This document shows, in pieces, positions 1-9,429 of a stretch of DNA of 64,000 bases (position 1 is its first letter; each line of letters starts with the position of its first letter). A program made the position numbers and the translations under genes. This DNA is from Parvibacter caecicola (GTDB lineage Bacteria > Actinomycetota > Coriobacteriia > Coriobacteriales > Eggerthellaceae): positions 186,001-250,000 of the forward strand of contig NZ_QIBY01000001.1 in NCBI RefSeq assembly GCF_003725335.1. The letters run 5' to 3'. The notes beneath the pieces were generated by a model, which saw only the letters and a list, made by a program, of their open reading frames with translations, was not told the origin of the DNA and did not search any database.

Positions 1-522
1 GGCTCCACCCCGGTGGCCCTGTGGAAGAAAGGGGCGGTGCCCCGGCTTTACAGCGCTGACGACCAGTGGGGTTCCGAGGCTTACGGGGCCTCCACCTTGG
101 GACTTTCCGGAGCGGCACCCACTGCCGTGGCCATGGTGTACGTGTACGAGACGGGCGCCACCGACGTCACCCCTGCAAGCGTGGCCACCTGGGCCAACGA
201 GCACAACGTGGCTTCCACCTCGCCCGATGCCATCAACACGGTGCTTACCGAAGGGGCCTCCACTTTAGGGCTCTCGGTGGACTCGATAGAGCCCAGCAAC
301 ATCGCCATCCGCCAGGCGTTGGCCCAGGGCAGGCCGGTGGTGGCGGTGCTGGCCCAGGGCACAACCGGCCCGGTGGAATCAGCCGTGGTCATCTGCGCCA
401 TCGACCAGGACAGCCGGCTGGTGGTAAACGACCCCACCTCCGTGGAGAACACAGCCCGCACCTGGAGCTTTGACGAAGTGGTGGACAGCGCCAAAGAGCT
501 GTACGCCTACGCCCTCGCTTAG
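1..522 (+). CDS. C39-like peptidase-fold protein, C-terminal part, probably inactive
   Basis: The reading frame is open from base 1, so the gene starts upstream; a GTG at 13 is only the first in-window start candidate. About 173 residues are visible. The layout follows the C39-like (Peptidase_C39_2) fold: YSADDQWGSEAYG, then a helix start, then VNDP followed by WSFDE near the end, as in secreted or lipid-anchored C39-like proteins. The residues expected to be catalytic are missing: the usual GCGPTA is GAAPTA (Cys to Ala), and the His expected before the VVI strand is not there (ESAVVI). I infer a non-enzymatic domain, perhaps for binding or scaffolding. The N-terminus, where a signal peptide would lie, is outside the window. 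The stop overlaps the end of convergent punA by 4 bases. Confidence 0.6.
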   Translation, partial: GSTPVALWKKGAVPRLYSADDQWGSEAYGASTLGLSGAAPTAVAMVYVYETGATDVTPASVATWANEHNVASTSPDAINTVLTEGASTLGLSVDSIEPSNIAIRQALAQGRPVVAVLAQGTTGPVESAVVICAIDQDSRLVVNDPTSVENTARTWSFDEVVDSAKELYAYALA

Positions 523-1358
523 ATTTCCAGCTGCTGGAAGAAGGCCGTGATCAAACGGCCGAAGTCGAGGATGCGGGTGGCGGCCACCTCGTGCACTTCG
601 TCGTCGCTGGGGTTCGCCCCCTCTATGCCGCAGGCCATGTTGGACACCAGGGAAAGCCCCAGCACCTCCATCTGGGCGTGACGGGCTGCAATCACCTCTT
701 CGCACACCGACATGGCCACCGTGTCGGCTCCCAGGGCGGCAAAAGCGCGAATTTCCGCCGGAGTTTCAAAGCTGGGCCCCAAAAGCCCCAGGTAAACCCC
801 TTCCCGCACCGGCACTTCCAGTTGCGCGGCCAAAGCCAGCAGCTGTTGGCGCAAAGCGGGGCTGTAGGCGTCCAGCATGGGCAGAAACCGCGGCGCCATG
901 GTGTTTGGGGCGGTGCCGGTGAGGGGGTTTCGGCCCGTGAGGTTGATGTGGTCGGCCATGATGCAGAAATCCCCCACGTGGTAGCTGCGGTTCAGGGCGC
1001 CGGCGGCGTTGGTGGTAACCAGCACCCGCGCTCCCAGCCGTGCCATCAGCCAAACGGGAAACGCCACCTCTTGGGCATTGAACCCCTCGTACCCGTGCAG
1101 GCGCCCCTGCATGGCCAAAACCGCCTTCCCCCCTACCGCGCCAGCCATGAAGCGCCCCTTATGGCCGGCGGCGGTGGAAACCCCCATGAAGGGAACATCC
1201 CCGAAGGGCACAACGACAGGGTTTTCCATCGCATCGGCAAAAGGGCCTAGGCCCGAGCCGAGGATGAGCCCTGCCTCGGGAGCGAAACCGCCCAAGCGCT
1301 CTTCCATGTAGTTTTGGGCCGCCTCCAGCGCCTGCAGCAGGTTGTCGTCGTTCAGCAT
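519..1358 (-). CDS. punA: Purine nucleoside phosphorylase
   Basis: Phosphorolysis of purine (deoxy)ribonucleosides to base and (deoxy)ribose-1-phosphate, in purine salvage. The 279 residues match the trimeric PNP family (inosine/guanosine type) over full length. Visible motifs are LGSGLG near residue 33 (phosphate loop), GHKGRF, MQGRLHGYEG, TNAAGALN, GPSFETPAEIR (with the base-binding Glu) and SLVSN (with the purine-selecting Asn). The segment MSVCEEVIAARH corresponds to the usual MSTVPEVIVARH. The ATG is preceded by AGAGGAGG. It is the last gene of a prfA-prmC-punA run with short gaps, so co-transcription is likely. Confidence 0.93.
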   Translation of the reverse strand: MLNDDNLLQALEAAQNYMEERLGGFAPEAGLILGSGLGPFADAMENPVVVPFGDVPFMGVSTAAGHKGRFMAGAVGGKAVLAMQGRLHGYEGFNAQEVAFPVWLMARLGARVLVTTNAAGALNRSYHVGDFCIMADHINLTGRNPLTGTAPNTMAPRFLPMLDAYSPALRQQLLALAAQLEVPVREGVYLGLLGPSFETPAEIRAFAALGADTVAMSVCEEVIAARHAQMEVLGLSLVSNMACGIEGANPSDDEVHEVAATRILDFGRLITAFFQQLEI

Positions 1359-1385
1359 GGGATACCTCCTCTGGGCCCGGAGCCG

Positions 1386-2495
1386 TCACTGGGGTTTGCG
1401 GGCCGCCAGCACCCGCGGGCGCCCGGTCAAATCTTCCACGATTCGCACCTCCCCGAAACCCGCCTCGCGAGCGATGGAGGCCGCCTGGTCCATATGGCCC
1501 TCGAACAGCTCGCAGGCAAAACCGCCTCCGGGCTTGAGGGCGCGAAGGGCCCACGGGGCAATTTCGCGGAACAGCTGCAAGCCGTCCGCACCGCCGTCGA
1601 GCGCAAGGGACGGCTCGAAGTCGCGCACCTCGGAAGGCAGCTGGGCGCATTGGGCGCTGGGCACGTAAGGGGGGTTGGAAACCACCAGGTCGAGACGGCC
1701 GATGGCCGCGGCCGGCACCCCTTGGGCCAAGTGGCACTGCACCACCTTGACCCGCTGCTCCACTTCGCAGCGCCGGGCGTTCTCGCAGGCCAGTTGCACT
1801 GCCTGGGGGCTGATGTCGGTGGCCAGAACCCGCACGTCGGGGCGCTCGACGGCCAGAGAAACAGCGATGCAGCCGCTGCCGGTGCACAGATCCACCGCCA
1901 ACAGGGGCCGCGGTGCCTTGTCCTCTGCAGGGAAAGCCGCTTCCGAAGAAGCTTCCGCCTCCGGCTCGCCCGGCTCGCCTTCTTCGGCCCGGGCGCCGAT
2001 GGGGGCGTCGAAGCGCTGCTCCAATCGCTCATCGGCGGCAGCGTGGGCTTCGGCCGAGGGCTCGGGGACAGATGCGGCTTGCGCCTCTTGGGCCGCTTTC
2101 AGCAGGTCCCCCTCCCATGCGTCGATGGTGGAATCGAGGGCGATTCGCTTCTGGGCCGATGGCAGCAGGGCCAAAGCCTCGCTCACCAGCACCTCGGTTT
2201 CCGGGCGCGGGATAAGCACCCCGGGGGCCACCTTCACGGTGATGTGGCGAAACGGCGCCTCGCCGGTGATGTACTGCAGGGGTTCGCCGGCCGCCCGCCG
2301 CTGCACGTAACCGCGAAGGACATCCCGCTCGGAAACGGTGAGCGCCCGATCGAAATTCACGTAAAGCTGGATGCGGGGCATGGCGCAAGCGGCGGACAGC
2401 AGCCACTCCGCAGCCAGGCGCGGATTCTCGTCGCCCTTGCGTTCAAGGTAGCCCACCGTCCAATCCAGCGCGGCCTTTATGGTCCATTCTTCCAT
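1386..2495 (-). CDS. prmC: Release factor glutamine methyltransferase PrmC with a central insertion
   Basis: Transfers a methyl group from SAM to the Gln of the GGQ motif of release factors. The N-terminal helical domain is followed by a Rossmann methyltransferase with DLCTGSGCIAVSLA (SAM binding) and the catalytic SNPPY (VVSNPPYVP). Between IPRPETEVLVSEAL and the SAM motif lie about 70 extra residues rich in Ala and Glu; usual PrmC is about 280 residues and this one is 369. The insertion sits after the conserved PRPET motif, probably as a surface loop. prfA, the gene of its substrate, is directly upstream on the same strand. The ribosome-binding site is weak. Confidence 0.93.
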   Translation of the reverse strand: MEEWTIKAALDWTVGYLERKGDENPRLAAEWLLSAACAMPRIQLYVNFDRALTVSERDVLRGYVQRRAAGEPLQYITGEAPFRHITVKVAPGVLIPRPETEVLVSEALALLPSAQKRIALDSTIDAWEGDLLKAAQEAQAASVPEPSAEAHAAADERLEQRFDAPIGARAEEGEPGEPEAEASSEAAFPAEDKAPRPLLAVDLCTGSGCIAVSLAVERPDVRVLATDISPQAVQLACENARRCEVEQRVKVVQCHLAQGVPAAAIGRLDLVVSNPPYVPSAQCAQLPSEVRDFEPSLALDGGADGLQLFREIAPWALRALKPGGGFACELFEGHMDQAASIAREAGFGEVRIVEDLTGRPRVLAARKPQ

Positions 2496-2561
2496 GGCGC
2501 GTGTGCCCTCCGTCCCTGTAGCCGGCCTGCTTCAGGCCCCTCTCCCCTGCAGCGGAAGGGA

Positions 2562-3635
2562 TTAAACCGCCTCTTCCAGCTTTTGGGCACGATCGGCTGC
2601 CTGCAGCGCCGTGATCAGGTCGCCCAGGCCGTCTCCCAGAAGAACGCCGTTGTAGGTGCCGTTATAGCCGATGCGATGGTCGGTCACGCGGTCTTGCGGG
2701 CCGTTGTAGGTGCGCACCTTCTCGGCACGGTCGCCGGAACCGATCTGGGCCAGGCGTTTGGCGCCTTCGGCCGCCTGCTGCTCGGCCAGCATTTTCTCGT
2801 ACAGGCGGGCGCGCAGCACCGCCATGGCGGCAATCTTGTTTTGCAGCTGCGACTTCTGGTCTTGCGACTGCACCACCAGGCCGGAAGGCAGATGGGTGAT
2901 GCGCACGGCCGAGTCGGTGGTGTTCACGCACTGGCCGCCCGGGCCGCCGGCGCGGTACACGTCGATGCGCAGGTCGTTCTCGTTGATTTCCACTTCCACC
3001 TCGTCCGCCTCCGGCAGCACCGCAACGGTGGCGGTGGAAGTGTGGATGCGCCCCTGGCTTTCGGTTTTGGGCACGCGCTGCACCCGGTGTACGCCCGATT
3101 CGAACTTCATCACCGAGTAAACCTTATCGCCCTTCACCTTGAACTGTACTTCCTTATATCCGCCAGCGTCCGATGGGGAAATGTCCATGGTCTCGGTCTT
3201 CCATCCTTGGGAAGAGGCGAAGCGCTCGTACATCTTGTACAGGTCGCCGGCGAAAATGGCTGCCTCGTCGCCGCCTGCGGCCGCGCGGATTTCCACGATG
3301 ATGTCCTTGTCGTCGGCGGGATCGGCTGGGATGAGCATGAACTTGATGTCTTCTTCCAGCCCCGGCAGCAATGCCTCGATGCGGGAAACTTCCTCTTGGG
3401 CGAAATCGTGCATCTCGGAGTCAGACAACAGCTCCTTCGCTTCGGCCAAATCATCGAAGGCCTGCACGTATTCGGCGGCCTTCTTGGCCAATGGGCCCTG
3501 GTTTGCGTACTCCTTTGCCAAGCGGTTGTACTCTTTCTGGTCGGCCAGCACGGCCGGGTCTCCCATTTTCGCCTGCAAATCGCTATAGGCCGCGATGATC
3601 TTTTCCAGCTTGTCGCGCATATCGTTGTCCGCCAC
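2562..3635 (-). CDS. prfA: Peptide chain release factor 1
   Basis: Recognises UAA and UAG and triggers peptide release. At 357 residues it has the usual family length. The catalytic GGQ lies in [18 protein letters not shown]. The stop-codon reading tripeptide is P-K-T ([14 protein letters not shown]), in the PxT position typical of RF1; RF2 has SPF there. The chosen start is GTG at 3635, preceded by AAGGAGGAATAACCC, a very good ribosome-binding site. It is the first gene of the prfA-prmC-punA run. Confidence 0.96.
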   Translation of the reverse strand: MADNDMRDKLEKIIAAYSDLQAKMGDPAVLADQKEYNRLAKEYANQGPLAKKAAEYVQAFDDLAEAKELLSDSEMHDFAQEEVSRIEALLPGLEEDIKFMLIPADPADDKDIIVEIRAAAGGDEAAIFAGDLYKMYERFASSQGWKTETMDISPSDAGGYKEVQFKVKGDKVYSVMKFESGVHRVQRVPKTESQGRIHTSTATVAVLPEADEVEVEINENDLRIDVYRAGGPGGQCVNTTDSAVRITHLPSGLVVQSQDQKSQLQNKIAAMAVLRARLYEKMLAEQQAAEGAKRLAQIGSGDRAEKVRTYNGPQDRVTDHRIGYNGTYNGVLLGDGLGDLITALQAADRAQKLEEAV

Positions 3636-3739
3636 GGGTTATTCCTCCTTGGGCGCATATCTCGCTAAATTGTGCATTGGTGCAACTTTTTTATACTACC
3701 AGAAATGTCAAGGGCCCCCAGGCGGTGCGGCCCGCTGCG

Positions 3740-5080
3740 CTACGAGGGCTTCGGGCCGTTGTCGTCGGCGCTGCCCTGACGCTTTTCTGGTACCGTGCGG
3801 GTGTGGCTCCGCCACGTTTCGCGCGAATGGCGGTGGTGCTCCCGCAGGATGCCGGCGAACTGGCGGGGATGGTCGGCGATCTCTTTCGCGGCGTTTATGG
3901 GACGGGCGGTAACAGTGCGCAACGCCACCGAGGCAAGAAGCGGCATCACCAGTACCGTGATGGCTCCGGCCGCGATGAGCACTGAGGCCACCTCCACGCT
4001 CATTGCCTGCGCGCTTACGGCGATGGAGGTGACCGCCACGATGAGGGGCAGCGCCGTGGTGCAGTAGATTGCAACAGTGAGCCGGGAGGCTGCGGCCCAG
4101 TGGCGGGTTTCCTCATCCAGGCTCATGGAAACGAAGATCGGCACCGCCCTCACCAGCAACAGCAGCACGATGAACAGCACTAGCAAAGCCGGGTTCGAGA
4201 ACACGGCGGAGATGTCGATTTCGGCTCCGGAGCAAATGAAGAAAACGGGGATGAAGAGCCCGAAGCCCATCGACTGCAGCTTTTCCTCCATCACTTCGTT
4301 GCCTTCCGGCACCACGTAGCGCAGCACAAACCCCGCAGCGAAGGCCCCAAGCACGATGTCGAGTTTGAACACCGACGAAACCGTCACCAGCACGATGAGC
4401 AGCAGCACCACCGTGCGCACCAGCATTTGGGAGTTGGTGTTGGCGTTGCGTTCGATGAGGGCGAACAACTTAGAGCCGGCTTTGCGGGCCCACTTCGGCA
4501 ATACGGCCGCGGCAACCGCAATGGCCAGGAAGGCCCCCAGTACTGCCATTGTCTCCCAGCGGGAACGGGAGCTGAGCAACAGGGTCATGGCGATGACCGG
4601 CATCACTTCGCCCCAGGTGCCGTAGTTGAGCACCGCATTGCCCAGACGACTGCCGAACACACCGTTTTCCTGCAGAATGGGCAGCAGGGTGCCTATAGCG
4701 GTGGTGGTGAGCGCGATGGTGACCGCCATGCCGCTGACAGAAGTCACCGAGAACGCCGGCCACAGCCACACCACCGCAAATGCCAACGCTAGGGTGGCAA
4801 ACCAGGTTATCAGCCCGCGCTTGCCTTCCCTTCCTTTCAGATTCTTGGGATCTATTTCGTAGCCCGCAAGCAGAAACAGGAATCCCAGCCCCAAATCGGA
4901 TAGTAACGATATGGCATTGTCGGTGCCCATGAGCCCCAACAAGCGGGGGCCCGCCACCATGCCTCCTGCCAGCAGAAACACTGTTTCCGGGATGGGACGG
5001 CCAGGGATGATTTGGGAGAGTACCGGACACAAAAATGAAATGGCGCAGATGATGGCCAGTGATATGAGATCAGCTGTCAT
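3740..5080 (-). CDS. CPA2-family cation:proton antiporter
   Basis: A 446-residue integral membrane protein with about 11-12 hydrophobic segments, of the Na_H_Exchanger/Kef type. Characteristic pieces are LLAGGMVAGP in the second segment, DLGLGFLFLLAGYEIDP in the third, and LGAFAAGFVLR later on. I place the start at the ATG at 5080, which has AGGTAGGAAAA just upstream and leads directly into the first membrane segment; a longer frame to 5212 would add 44 charged residues unlike the family. There is no C-terminal TrkA-N (RCK) domain, only a hydrophilic tail of about 40 residues. Whether it carries Na+ or K+ cannot be read from the sequence. Confidence 0.85.
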   Translation of the reverse strand: MTADLISLAIICAISFLCPVLSQIIPGRPIPETVFLLAGGMVAGPRLLGLMGTDNAISLLSDLGLGFLFLLAGYEIDPKNLKGREGKRGLITWFATLALAFAVVWLWPAFSVTSVSGMAVTIALTTTAIGTLLPILQENGVFGSRLGNAVLNYGTWGEVMPVIAMTLLLSSRSRWETMAVLGAFLAIAVAAAVLPKWARKAGSKLFALIERNANTNSQMLVRTVVLLLIVLVTVSSVFKLDIVLGAFAAGFVLRYVVPEGNEVMEEKLQSMGFGLFIPVFFICSGAEIDISAVFSNPALLVLFIVLLLLVRAVPIFVSMSLDEETRHWAAASRLTVAIYCTTALPLIVAVTSIAVSAQAMSVEVASVLIAAGAITVLVMPLLASVALRTVTARPINAAKEIADHPRQFAGILREHHRHSRETWRSHTRTVPEKRQGSADDNGPKPS

Positions 5081-5338
5081 GACTTTTCCTACCTCGCGCC
5101 GATTATGAAGCCTGCCCCCCATTATTCCATACTCGACATCCCCCAACCGACGTGATTTACCGCCCCGTTTACTGGCAGCAATGGGTCTGAGCCGCACGAA
5201 CCACCCAACCATTACGACTCGTCTCCAAAATAGACCGTCAGGTTACAAACGCCTCGGTGAGAGCAAAAAATAGCATTGGTGCCGCCAAACTGAACGCGGA
5301 TATATGTTTCGAGCAAACTATCACAGGAGGTATCCATC
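5081..5338. other. Divergent intergenic region before trxA
   Basis: A 258-base gap between the divergent antiporter and trxA genes. It is less GC-rich than its neighbours and presumably holds both promoters. No structured RNA or clear operator was seen. The trxA ribosome-binding site is AGGAGGT at the right edge. Confidence 0.5.
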
Positions 5339-5647
5339 ATGAGTCAAGTAATCGCCGGTCAGGAATTCCAGGACAAAGTGCTCAAGGCCCAGGGCAAGGT
5401 GCTGGTGGACTTCTTCGCCACCTGGTGCGGCCCCTGCCGCATGCTGGCACCGGTAATCGACGAAGTGGCGGCCGAGAAGGCCGGCGAGGTGGCCGTGTAC
5501 AAGGTGGACATTGACGCCAGCCCTGAAATCGCCGCCCATTACGACGTGACCAGCGTTCCCACCCTCATCTTGTTCAAGGACGGCGAAGTGCTGAAGCAAA
5601 CCGTGGGCGCCCAGCCCAAGCAGAACCTGCTGGCCTTCATCGCCTAA
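5339..5647 (+). CDS. trxA: Thioredoxin
   Basis: Cytoplasmic dithiol reductant. The 102 residues contain the active site WCGPC (FFATWCGPCRMLAP) and the cis-proline loop SVPTL, both canonical. The ATG is preceded by AGGAGGTATCCATC. trxB begins 15 bases after the stop, so reductase and substrate form one operon. Confidence 0.97.
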   Translation: MSQVIAGQEFQDKVLKAQGKVLVDFFATWCGPCRMLAPVIDEVAAEKAGEVAVYKVDIDASPEIAAHYDVTSVPTLILFKDGEVLKQTVGAQPKQNLLAFIA

Positions 5648-5662
5648 GGAAAGCGCCTGGCC

Positions 5663-6610
5663 ATGGAGGATGTGAAAACCTACGACATAGCCATCATCGG
5701 GGCCGGCCCCGCCGGTCTCACCGCCGGGTTGTACGCCGCCCGCGCCGGCCTGAAGCCGGCGATTTTCGAGCGGCTCTCCCCCGGCGGCCAACTGGCCCAA
5801 ACCGAGCACCTGGAGAACTATCCCGGCTACAACGTGAACACCAGCGGCTTCGATTTGGCCATGGTCATGGCCGACCAGGCCTTCTCGTTCGGGGCCCAGC
5901 TAATATCCGAGGACGTCACCTCCGTTGAGGACATGGGCACGGTAAAGGTGCTGCGCACGCCGTTTGGCACCTACTGGGCGAAGGCGGTGGTGATAGCCAC
6001 CGGCGCCCGGCCGAAGAAACTGGGGCTTCCGCGTGAGGAAGAACTCACCGGCAAAGGGGTGTCCTACTGCGCCACCTGCGACGGCAACTTCTTCCGTGGG
6101 AAGGACGTGGTGGTGATAGGCGGTGGCGATACCGCCGCTGCCGACGCCATCTACCTCTCCCGCATCTGCCGCAAAGTGTACCTGGTGCACCGCCGCGACA
6201 CGCTGCGGGCCACCCCCATCTACCATGATCGCCTGCGGGAGCTGCCCAACTTGGAGTTCTGCTGGAACAGCGTGGTCACTTCCCTGCTGGAAGCCGACGG
6301 ACGCCTGAGCGGCGTGCAAATCGCGAATGCGGTGACGAAAGAGCAGCGCGTTTTGGACGCCAGCGCCGTGTTCATTGCTGTGGGCATGGCCCCTAACAGC
6401 GACGGCTTCTCCAGCGTGGTGCCCCTGAGCCCGGAAGGCTACGTGCTTACCAGCGAAGGGGTGAAAACTCCGGTGCGGGGCATTTTCGCCGCCGGCGATG
6501 TGCGCACCACGCCCCTGCGGCAGGTGGTCACCGCCGTGGCCGACGGAGCTCTAGCCGCCCTCGCTGCGGCCGAATACCTGGATGAGCTAGCCGACATGGA
6601 AGAGGAATGA
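5663..6610 (+). CDS. trxB: Thioredoxin-disulfide reductase
   Basis: FAD- and NADPH-dependent flavoenzyme that reduces thioredoxin. The 315 residues are family length. The FAD site is GAGPAGLTAGLYAARAG, the redox-active pair is CATC in SYCATCDGNFF, the NADPH site is VVIGGGDTAAADA, and the late FAD motif is GIFAAGDVR. It follows trxA in the same operon. A short palindrome (6613-6629) lies directly after the stop, and a 10-base-pair hairpin shared with convergent thrS follows. Confidence 0.97.
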   Translation: MEDVKTYDIAIIGAGPAGLTAGLYAARAGLKPAIFERLSPGGQLAQTEHLENYPGYNVNTSGFDLAMVMADQAFSFGAQLISEDVTSVEDMGTVKVLRTPFGTYWAKAVVIATGARPKKLGLPREEELTGKGVSYCATCDGNFFRGKDVVVIGGGDTAAADAIYLSRICRKVYLVHRRDTLRATPIYHDRLRELPNLEFCWNSVVTSLLEADGRLSGVQIANAVTKEQRVLDASAVFIAVGMAPNSDGFSSVVPLSPEGYVLTSEGVKTPVRGIFAAGDVRTTPLRQVVTAVADGALAALAAAEYLDELADMEEE

Positions 6611-6612
6611 GA

Positions 6613-6629
6613 CAGAGATAGAATCTCTG
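6613..6629. repeat. Dispersed palindrome, copy A
   Basis: CAGAGATAGAATCTCTG, a perfect 7-base-pair hairpin with loop AGA, three bases after the trxB stop. It belongs to a family with copies at 35900, 42636, 55280 and 55500. Confidence 0.75.
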
Positions 6630-6706
6630 CTCTTCGAAATAGCTATGGGATGGTTCCGCAGTTGTCACTGCCCCGTCCGCGCCCGATTGGGGTCGAGCGC
6701 AAAAAG

Positions 6707-6730
6707 AAAGGGACGCCTCGGCGTCCCTTT
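6707..6730 (-). terminator. Intrinsic terminator of thrS
   Basis: A perfect 10-base-pair stem (AAAGGGACGC / GCGTCCCTTT) with a 4-base loop. On the minus strand it is followed by CTTTTT, so it ends thrS. It may also stop trxB transcripts, though the plus-strand T-run is poor. Confidence 0.85.
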
Positions 6731-6752
6731 CTCGTGTTATCCCAATCAAGAG

Positions 6753-8666
6753 CTACAGGGCGGCGTCGCGAATGACGTCAATGAACTTCGCACGGTCCCA
6801 CTGCCCCAGATCGCCCTCGGAGCGCTCGCGCACGGAAACCGTCTTCTCTTCCACCTCGTTGTCGCCAATGACGATCATGTAGGGAATCTTGTCGTGCTGG
6901 GCCTTGGCGATTTTCACTTTCATGGGCTCGTTTTGGTCGTACACCTCCACGCGGCCGCCCACGGCCCGCAGCTCGCCGGCGAACTCGGCAGCGGCTTCCT
7001 TGTGGCGATCGGCGATGGGAATGACCGCCACCTGCACCGGCGCCAACCACAGCGGCAGCGCGCCGGCGTAGTGCTCGATGAGGATGCCGAGGAAGCGCTC
7101 GATGGAGCCGAAAATGGCGCGGTGGAGCATCCAGGGGGTTTCCTCGGTGTTCTCGGCGGTGCGGTAAGTGAGGCCGAAGCGCATGGGCATATTGAAGTCG
7201 ATCTGCACGGTGGAGCACTGCCAGGTGCGGCCGATGGCGTCTTTCACCTTGATGTCGATCTTGGGGCCGTAGAAAGCGCCGTCCCCTTCGTTGATGTCGT
7301 AGGCCAGGCCGCGAATCTCGCAGGCCTTCTTCAGGCTGTCGGTAGCGTGCTCCCACATCTCGTCGGTGCCGATGGACTTCTCGGGACGGGTGGAGATCTC
7401 CGCCTCATAGGTGAAGCCGAAGGTGGACATGATGTAGTCCACCAGCTCAAGGATGGCCACCACTTCGTCTACCACTTGGTCTTTGGTGCAGAACACGTGG
7501 GCGTCATCTTGAGTGAAGCCGCGGGCGCGCAGAAGCCCGTGCACCACGCCGGACATCTCGTGGCGGTACACGGTGCCGAACTCGAAGTAGCGCAAGGGCA
7601 GGTCGCGGTAGGAGTGCAAATCGTTCTTGTACAGCATCACATGACCCGGGCAGTTCATGGGCTTCACGCCGTACTCGGAGTAACGGGGCTCTTCATCGGT
7701 GCCCTCGTTGATCTGGAAGAAGTACATGTTGTCGTGGTAGAAGCCGTAGTGGCCGGAGGTCTTCCACACGTCGGCATTGTAGATATGCGGCGTGATCACT
7801 TCCTCGTAGCCGCGCTGGTACAGGTCGCGCCGCAGCCACTCCTGCAGGGTACGGATGATGCGGGCGCCCTTGGGCAGGTACATGGGCAGCCCCACGCCGG
7901 CCATCGGGTCCATCATGTAGATGCCCAGCTCGCGCCCCAGCTTGCGGTGGTCGCGCTTTTCCGCCTCTTCCAGGTTGTGCAGGTGCTCCTTCAAGGCCTT
8001 TTTGTCGAAGAAGGCGGTGCCGTAGATGCGGGTGAGCATCTCGTTGTTGGAGTCGCCCTTCCAGTAGGCGCCGGCGGTCTTCATCAGCTTGAAGGGACCG
8101 ATCATGCCGGCGCGGGCCACATGGGGGCCGCTGCACAGGTCCACGAAATTGCCATGGCGGTAGATGGAGATTTCCTCCCCTTCCGGGATGTCGTCGATGT
8201 GCTCCAGCTTCAGCCGCTGATCGGCGAAGATGCGCTTGGCCTCGTCGCGGCTGACCACTTCGCGCACGAAGGGCTCGTCCCGCTTCACGATTTCGGCCAT
8301 CTTCTCTTCAATGGCGGCGAAGTTGTCGGTGGAGATGGGGCTGGGCAGCGCGAAATCGTAGAAGAAGCCGTCATCGGTTTGGGGCCCGAAGCCGATTTGG
8401 GCGCCAGGGAACAGCTCCTGCACCGCTTCGGCCATCACGTGGGCGGCAGAGTGGCGCATGATACCCAAGGCCTCGGGGGACTTGGCGGTGATTATTTCCA
8501 CCGTGGCGCCATCGGGCACAACGGAAGTGAGGTCGGCGAAGTTGCCGTCAATCTTGCCGGCAAGGGCGGCGCGGGCCAGCCCGGCGCCGATGGAGGTGGC
8601 CACATCGGCCACGGTGGCGCCTTCTTCCAGCTGTTTCTGGGATCCGTCGGGAAGGTTTACGATCAT
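6753..8666 (-). CDS. thrS: Threonyl-tRNA synthetase
   Basis: Charges tRNA-Thr. From the ATG at 8666 (upstream AGAAAGGA) the protein has 637 residues, the usual bacterial length; an upstream in-frame extension of 26 residues has no family similarity. Order of parts: TGS domain (1-60, IVNLPDGSQK), the editing domain with HSAAHVMAEAV (the HxxxH zinc/editing motif), and the class II core with MNCPGHVMLY (zinc Cys), RYFEFGTVYRHE (motif 2) and TQDDAHVFC. The C-terminal anticodon-binding domain has VQVAVIPI. No T-box leader is visible in the short upstream gap. Confidence 0.96.
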   Translation of the reverse strand: MIVNLPDGSQKQLEEGATVADVATSIGAGLARAALAGKIDGNFADLTSVVPDGATVEIITAKSPEALGIMRHSAAHVMAEAVQELFPGAQIGFGPQTDDGFFYDFALPSPISTDNFAAIEEKMAEIVKRDEPFVREVVSRDEAKRIFADQRLKLEHIDDIPEGEEISIYRHGNFVDLCSGPHVARAGMIGPFKLMKTAGAYWKGDSNNEMLTRIYGTAFFDKKALKEHLHNLEEAEKRDHRKLGRELGIYMMDPMAGVGLPMYLPKGARIIRTLQEWLRRDLYQRGYEEVITPHIYNADVWKTSGHYGFYHDNMYFFQINEGTDEEPRYSEYGVKPMNCPGHVMLYKNDLHSYRDLPLRYFEFGTVYRHEMSGVVHGLLRARGFTQDDAHVFCTKDQVVDEVVAILELVDYIMSTFGFTYEAEISTRPEKSIGTDEMWEHATDSLKKACEIRGLAYDINEGDGAFYGPKIDIKVKDAIGRTWQCSTVQIDFNMPMRFGLTYRTAENTEETPWMLHRAIFGSIERFLGILIEHYAGALPLWLAPVQVAVIPIADRHKEAAAEFAGELRAVGGRVEVYDQNEPMKVKIAKAQHDKIPYMIVIGDNEVEEKTVSVRERSEGDLGQWDRAKFIDVIRDAAL

Positions 8667-8765
8667 AGCGGTTCCTTTCTCGTGCCGGGTGCGCACAAAG
8701 CACCTGCACATATCGATGCACATGGGCTTCAGGGCCATTTGCACATCTTGGGCGTTTATCGAAAC

Positions 8766-8787
8766 AAACCCGCCTGCCGGCGGGTTT
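8766..8787 (-). terminator. Intrinsic terminator of the zinc-ribbon gene
   Basis: A 9-base-pair stem AAACCCGCC / GGCGGGTTT with loop TGCC, followed on the minus strand by GTTTC. It lies between the zinc-ribbon gene and thrS. Confidence 0.75.
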
Positions 8788-8823
8788 CGTTCCTAAGGTG
8801 TTTAGCCGGGTTGGATGCCCCGT

Positions 8824-9321
8824 TTAGGCCTGGCCCGTGGGATTGCCGGTGCGGCGGCGCCGCGGGGCCGACGAAGCGGAAGAGCGGGGCAAACCCCCCA
8901 CCGGCGTGGCGCAGTAGGGGCACACCTGCCAGGCAGGGTCCAGCGCGTGCTGGCAATGGGAGCAGAGGTTCTTCAGCTGGGTGTGGCAGTTGGGGCACAG
9001 CACGAAATCCGCTTCAACCGGGTATCCGCAGGTGGCGCACTCGCCGTACTTCATCAACTGCCGCTGCTTGAGGGCGATTTCCAGCTCCTGCTCGTCGCGG
9101 TCCACCGAAAGCAGCGGCGGGCGCAGCATGCAGTAGGCGATAAGCCCCAGAATCGGCACCAGGGCCACGATGCCCCAGATGTACCACAGGGTGCCACGCA
9201 GGTAGGCGTCACGCACCACCCAGACAATCGACAGGATGTAAAGGATGATGAGCAAAACCACCACCACGTTGAGGGCGGTTTGCATTTGCTCTGTCCAAAA
9301 CTGCGAGAGCAGCTCGCTCAT
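8824..9321 (-). CDS. Double zinc-ribbon membrane protein
   Basis: A 165-residue protein of unknown role. Residues 13-60 hold two hydrophobic segments (LNVVVVLLIILYILSIVWVV and a second around WYIWGIVALVPILGLIAYC). After a charged linker there are zinc-ribbon pairs: CATCGYP with CPNCH, and CSHCQ with CPYC, i.e. eight cysteines in the double zinc-ribbon pattern. The tail is basic. The ATG at 9321 has AAGGAG seven bases upstream, so I prefer it to a start 22 codons earlier. It stands between valS and thrS with its own terminator. Function cannot be assigned. Confidence 0.75.
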   Translation of the reverse strand: MSELLSQFWTEQMQTALNVVVVLLIILYILSIVWVVRDAYLRGTLWYIWGIVALVPILGLIAYCMLRPPLLSVDRDEQELEIALKQRQLMKYGECATCGYPVEADFVLCPNCHTQLKNLCSHCQHALDPAWQVCPYCATPVGGLPRSSASSAPRRRRTGNPTGQA

Positions 9322-9429
9322 GTCATAGCTCCTTATCGAACGATCGAAGACCGGCCCGCGCAAAGGCGGGCAGCCCCTGGCGCACATGGCTGGAAATTAT
9401 AGCAAAGGCGCCGGGGCTTTCCCATCGGT

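Noticed and set aside
3595-3912. Plus-strand open frame across the prfA-antiporter gap
   Set aside because: It overlaps the 3' end of the antiporter gene, is Arg/Gly-rich and has no family similarity.
8667-8823. Possible T-box leader before thrS (also checked before valS)
   Set aside because: No T-box sequence or specifier stem; the gap mainly holds the terminator of the gene upstream.
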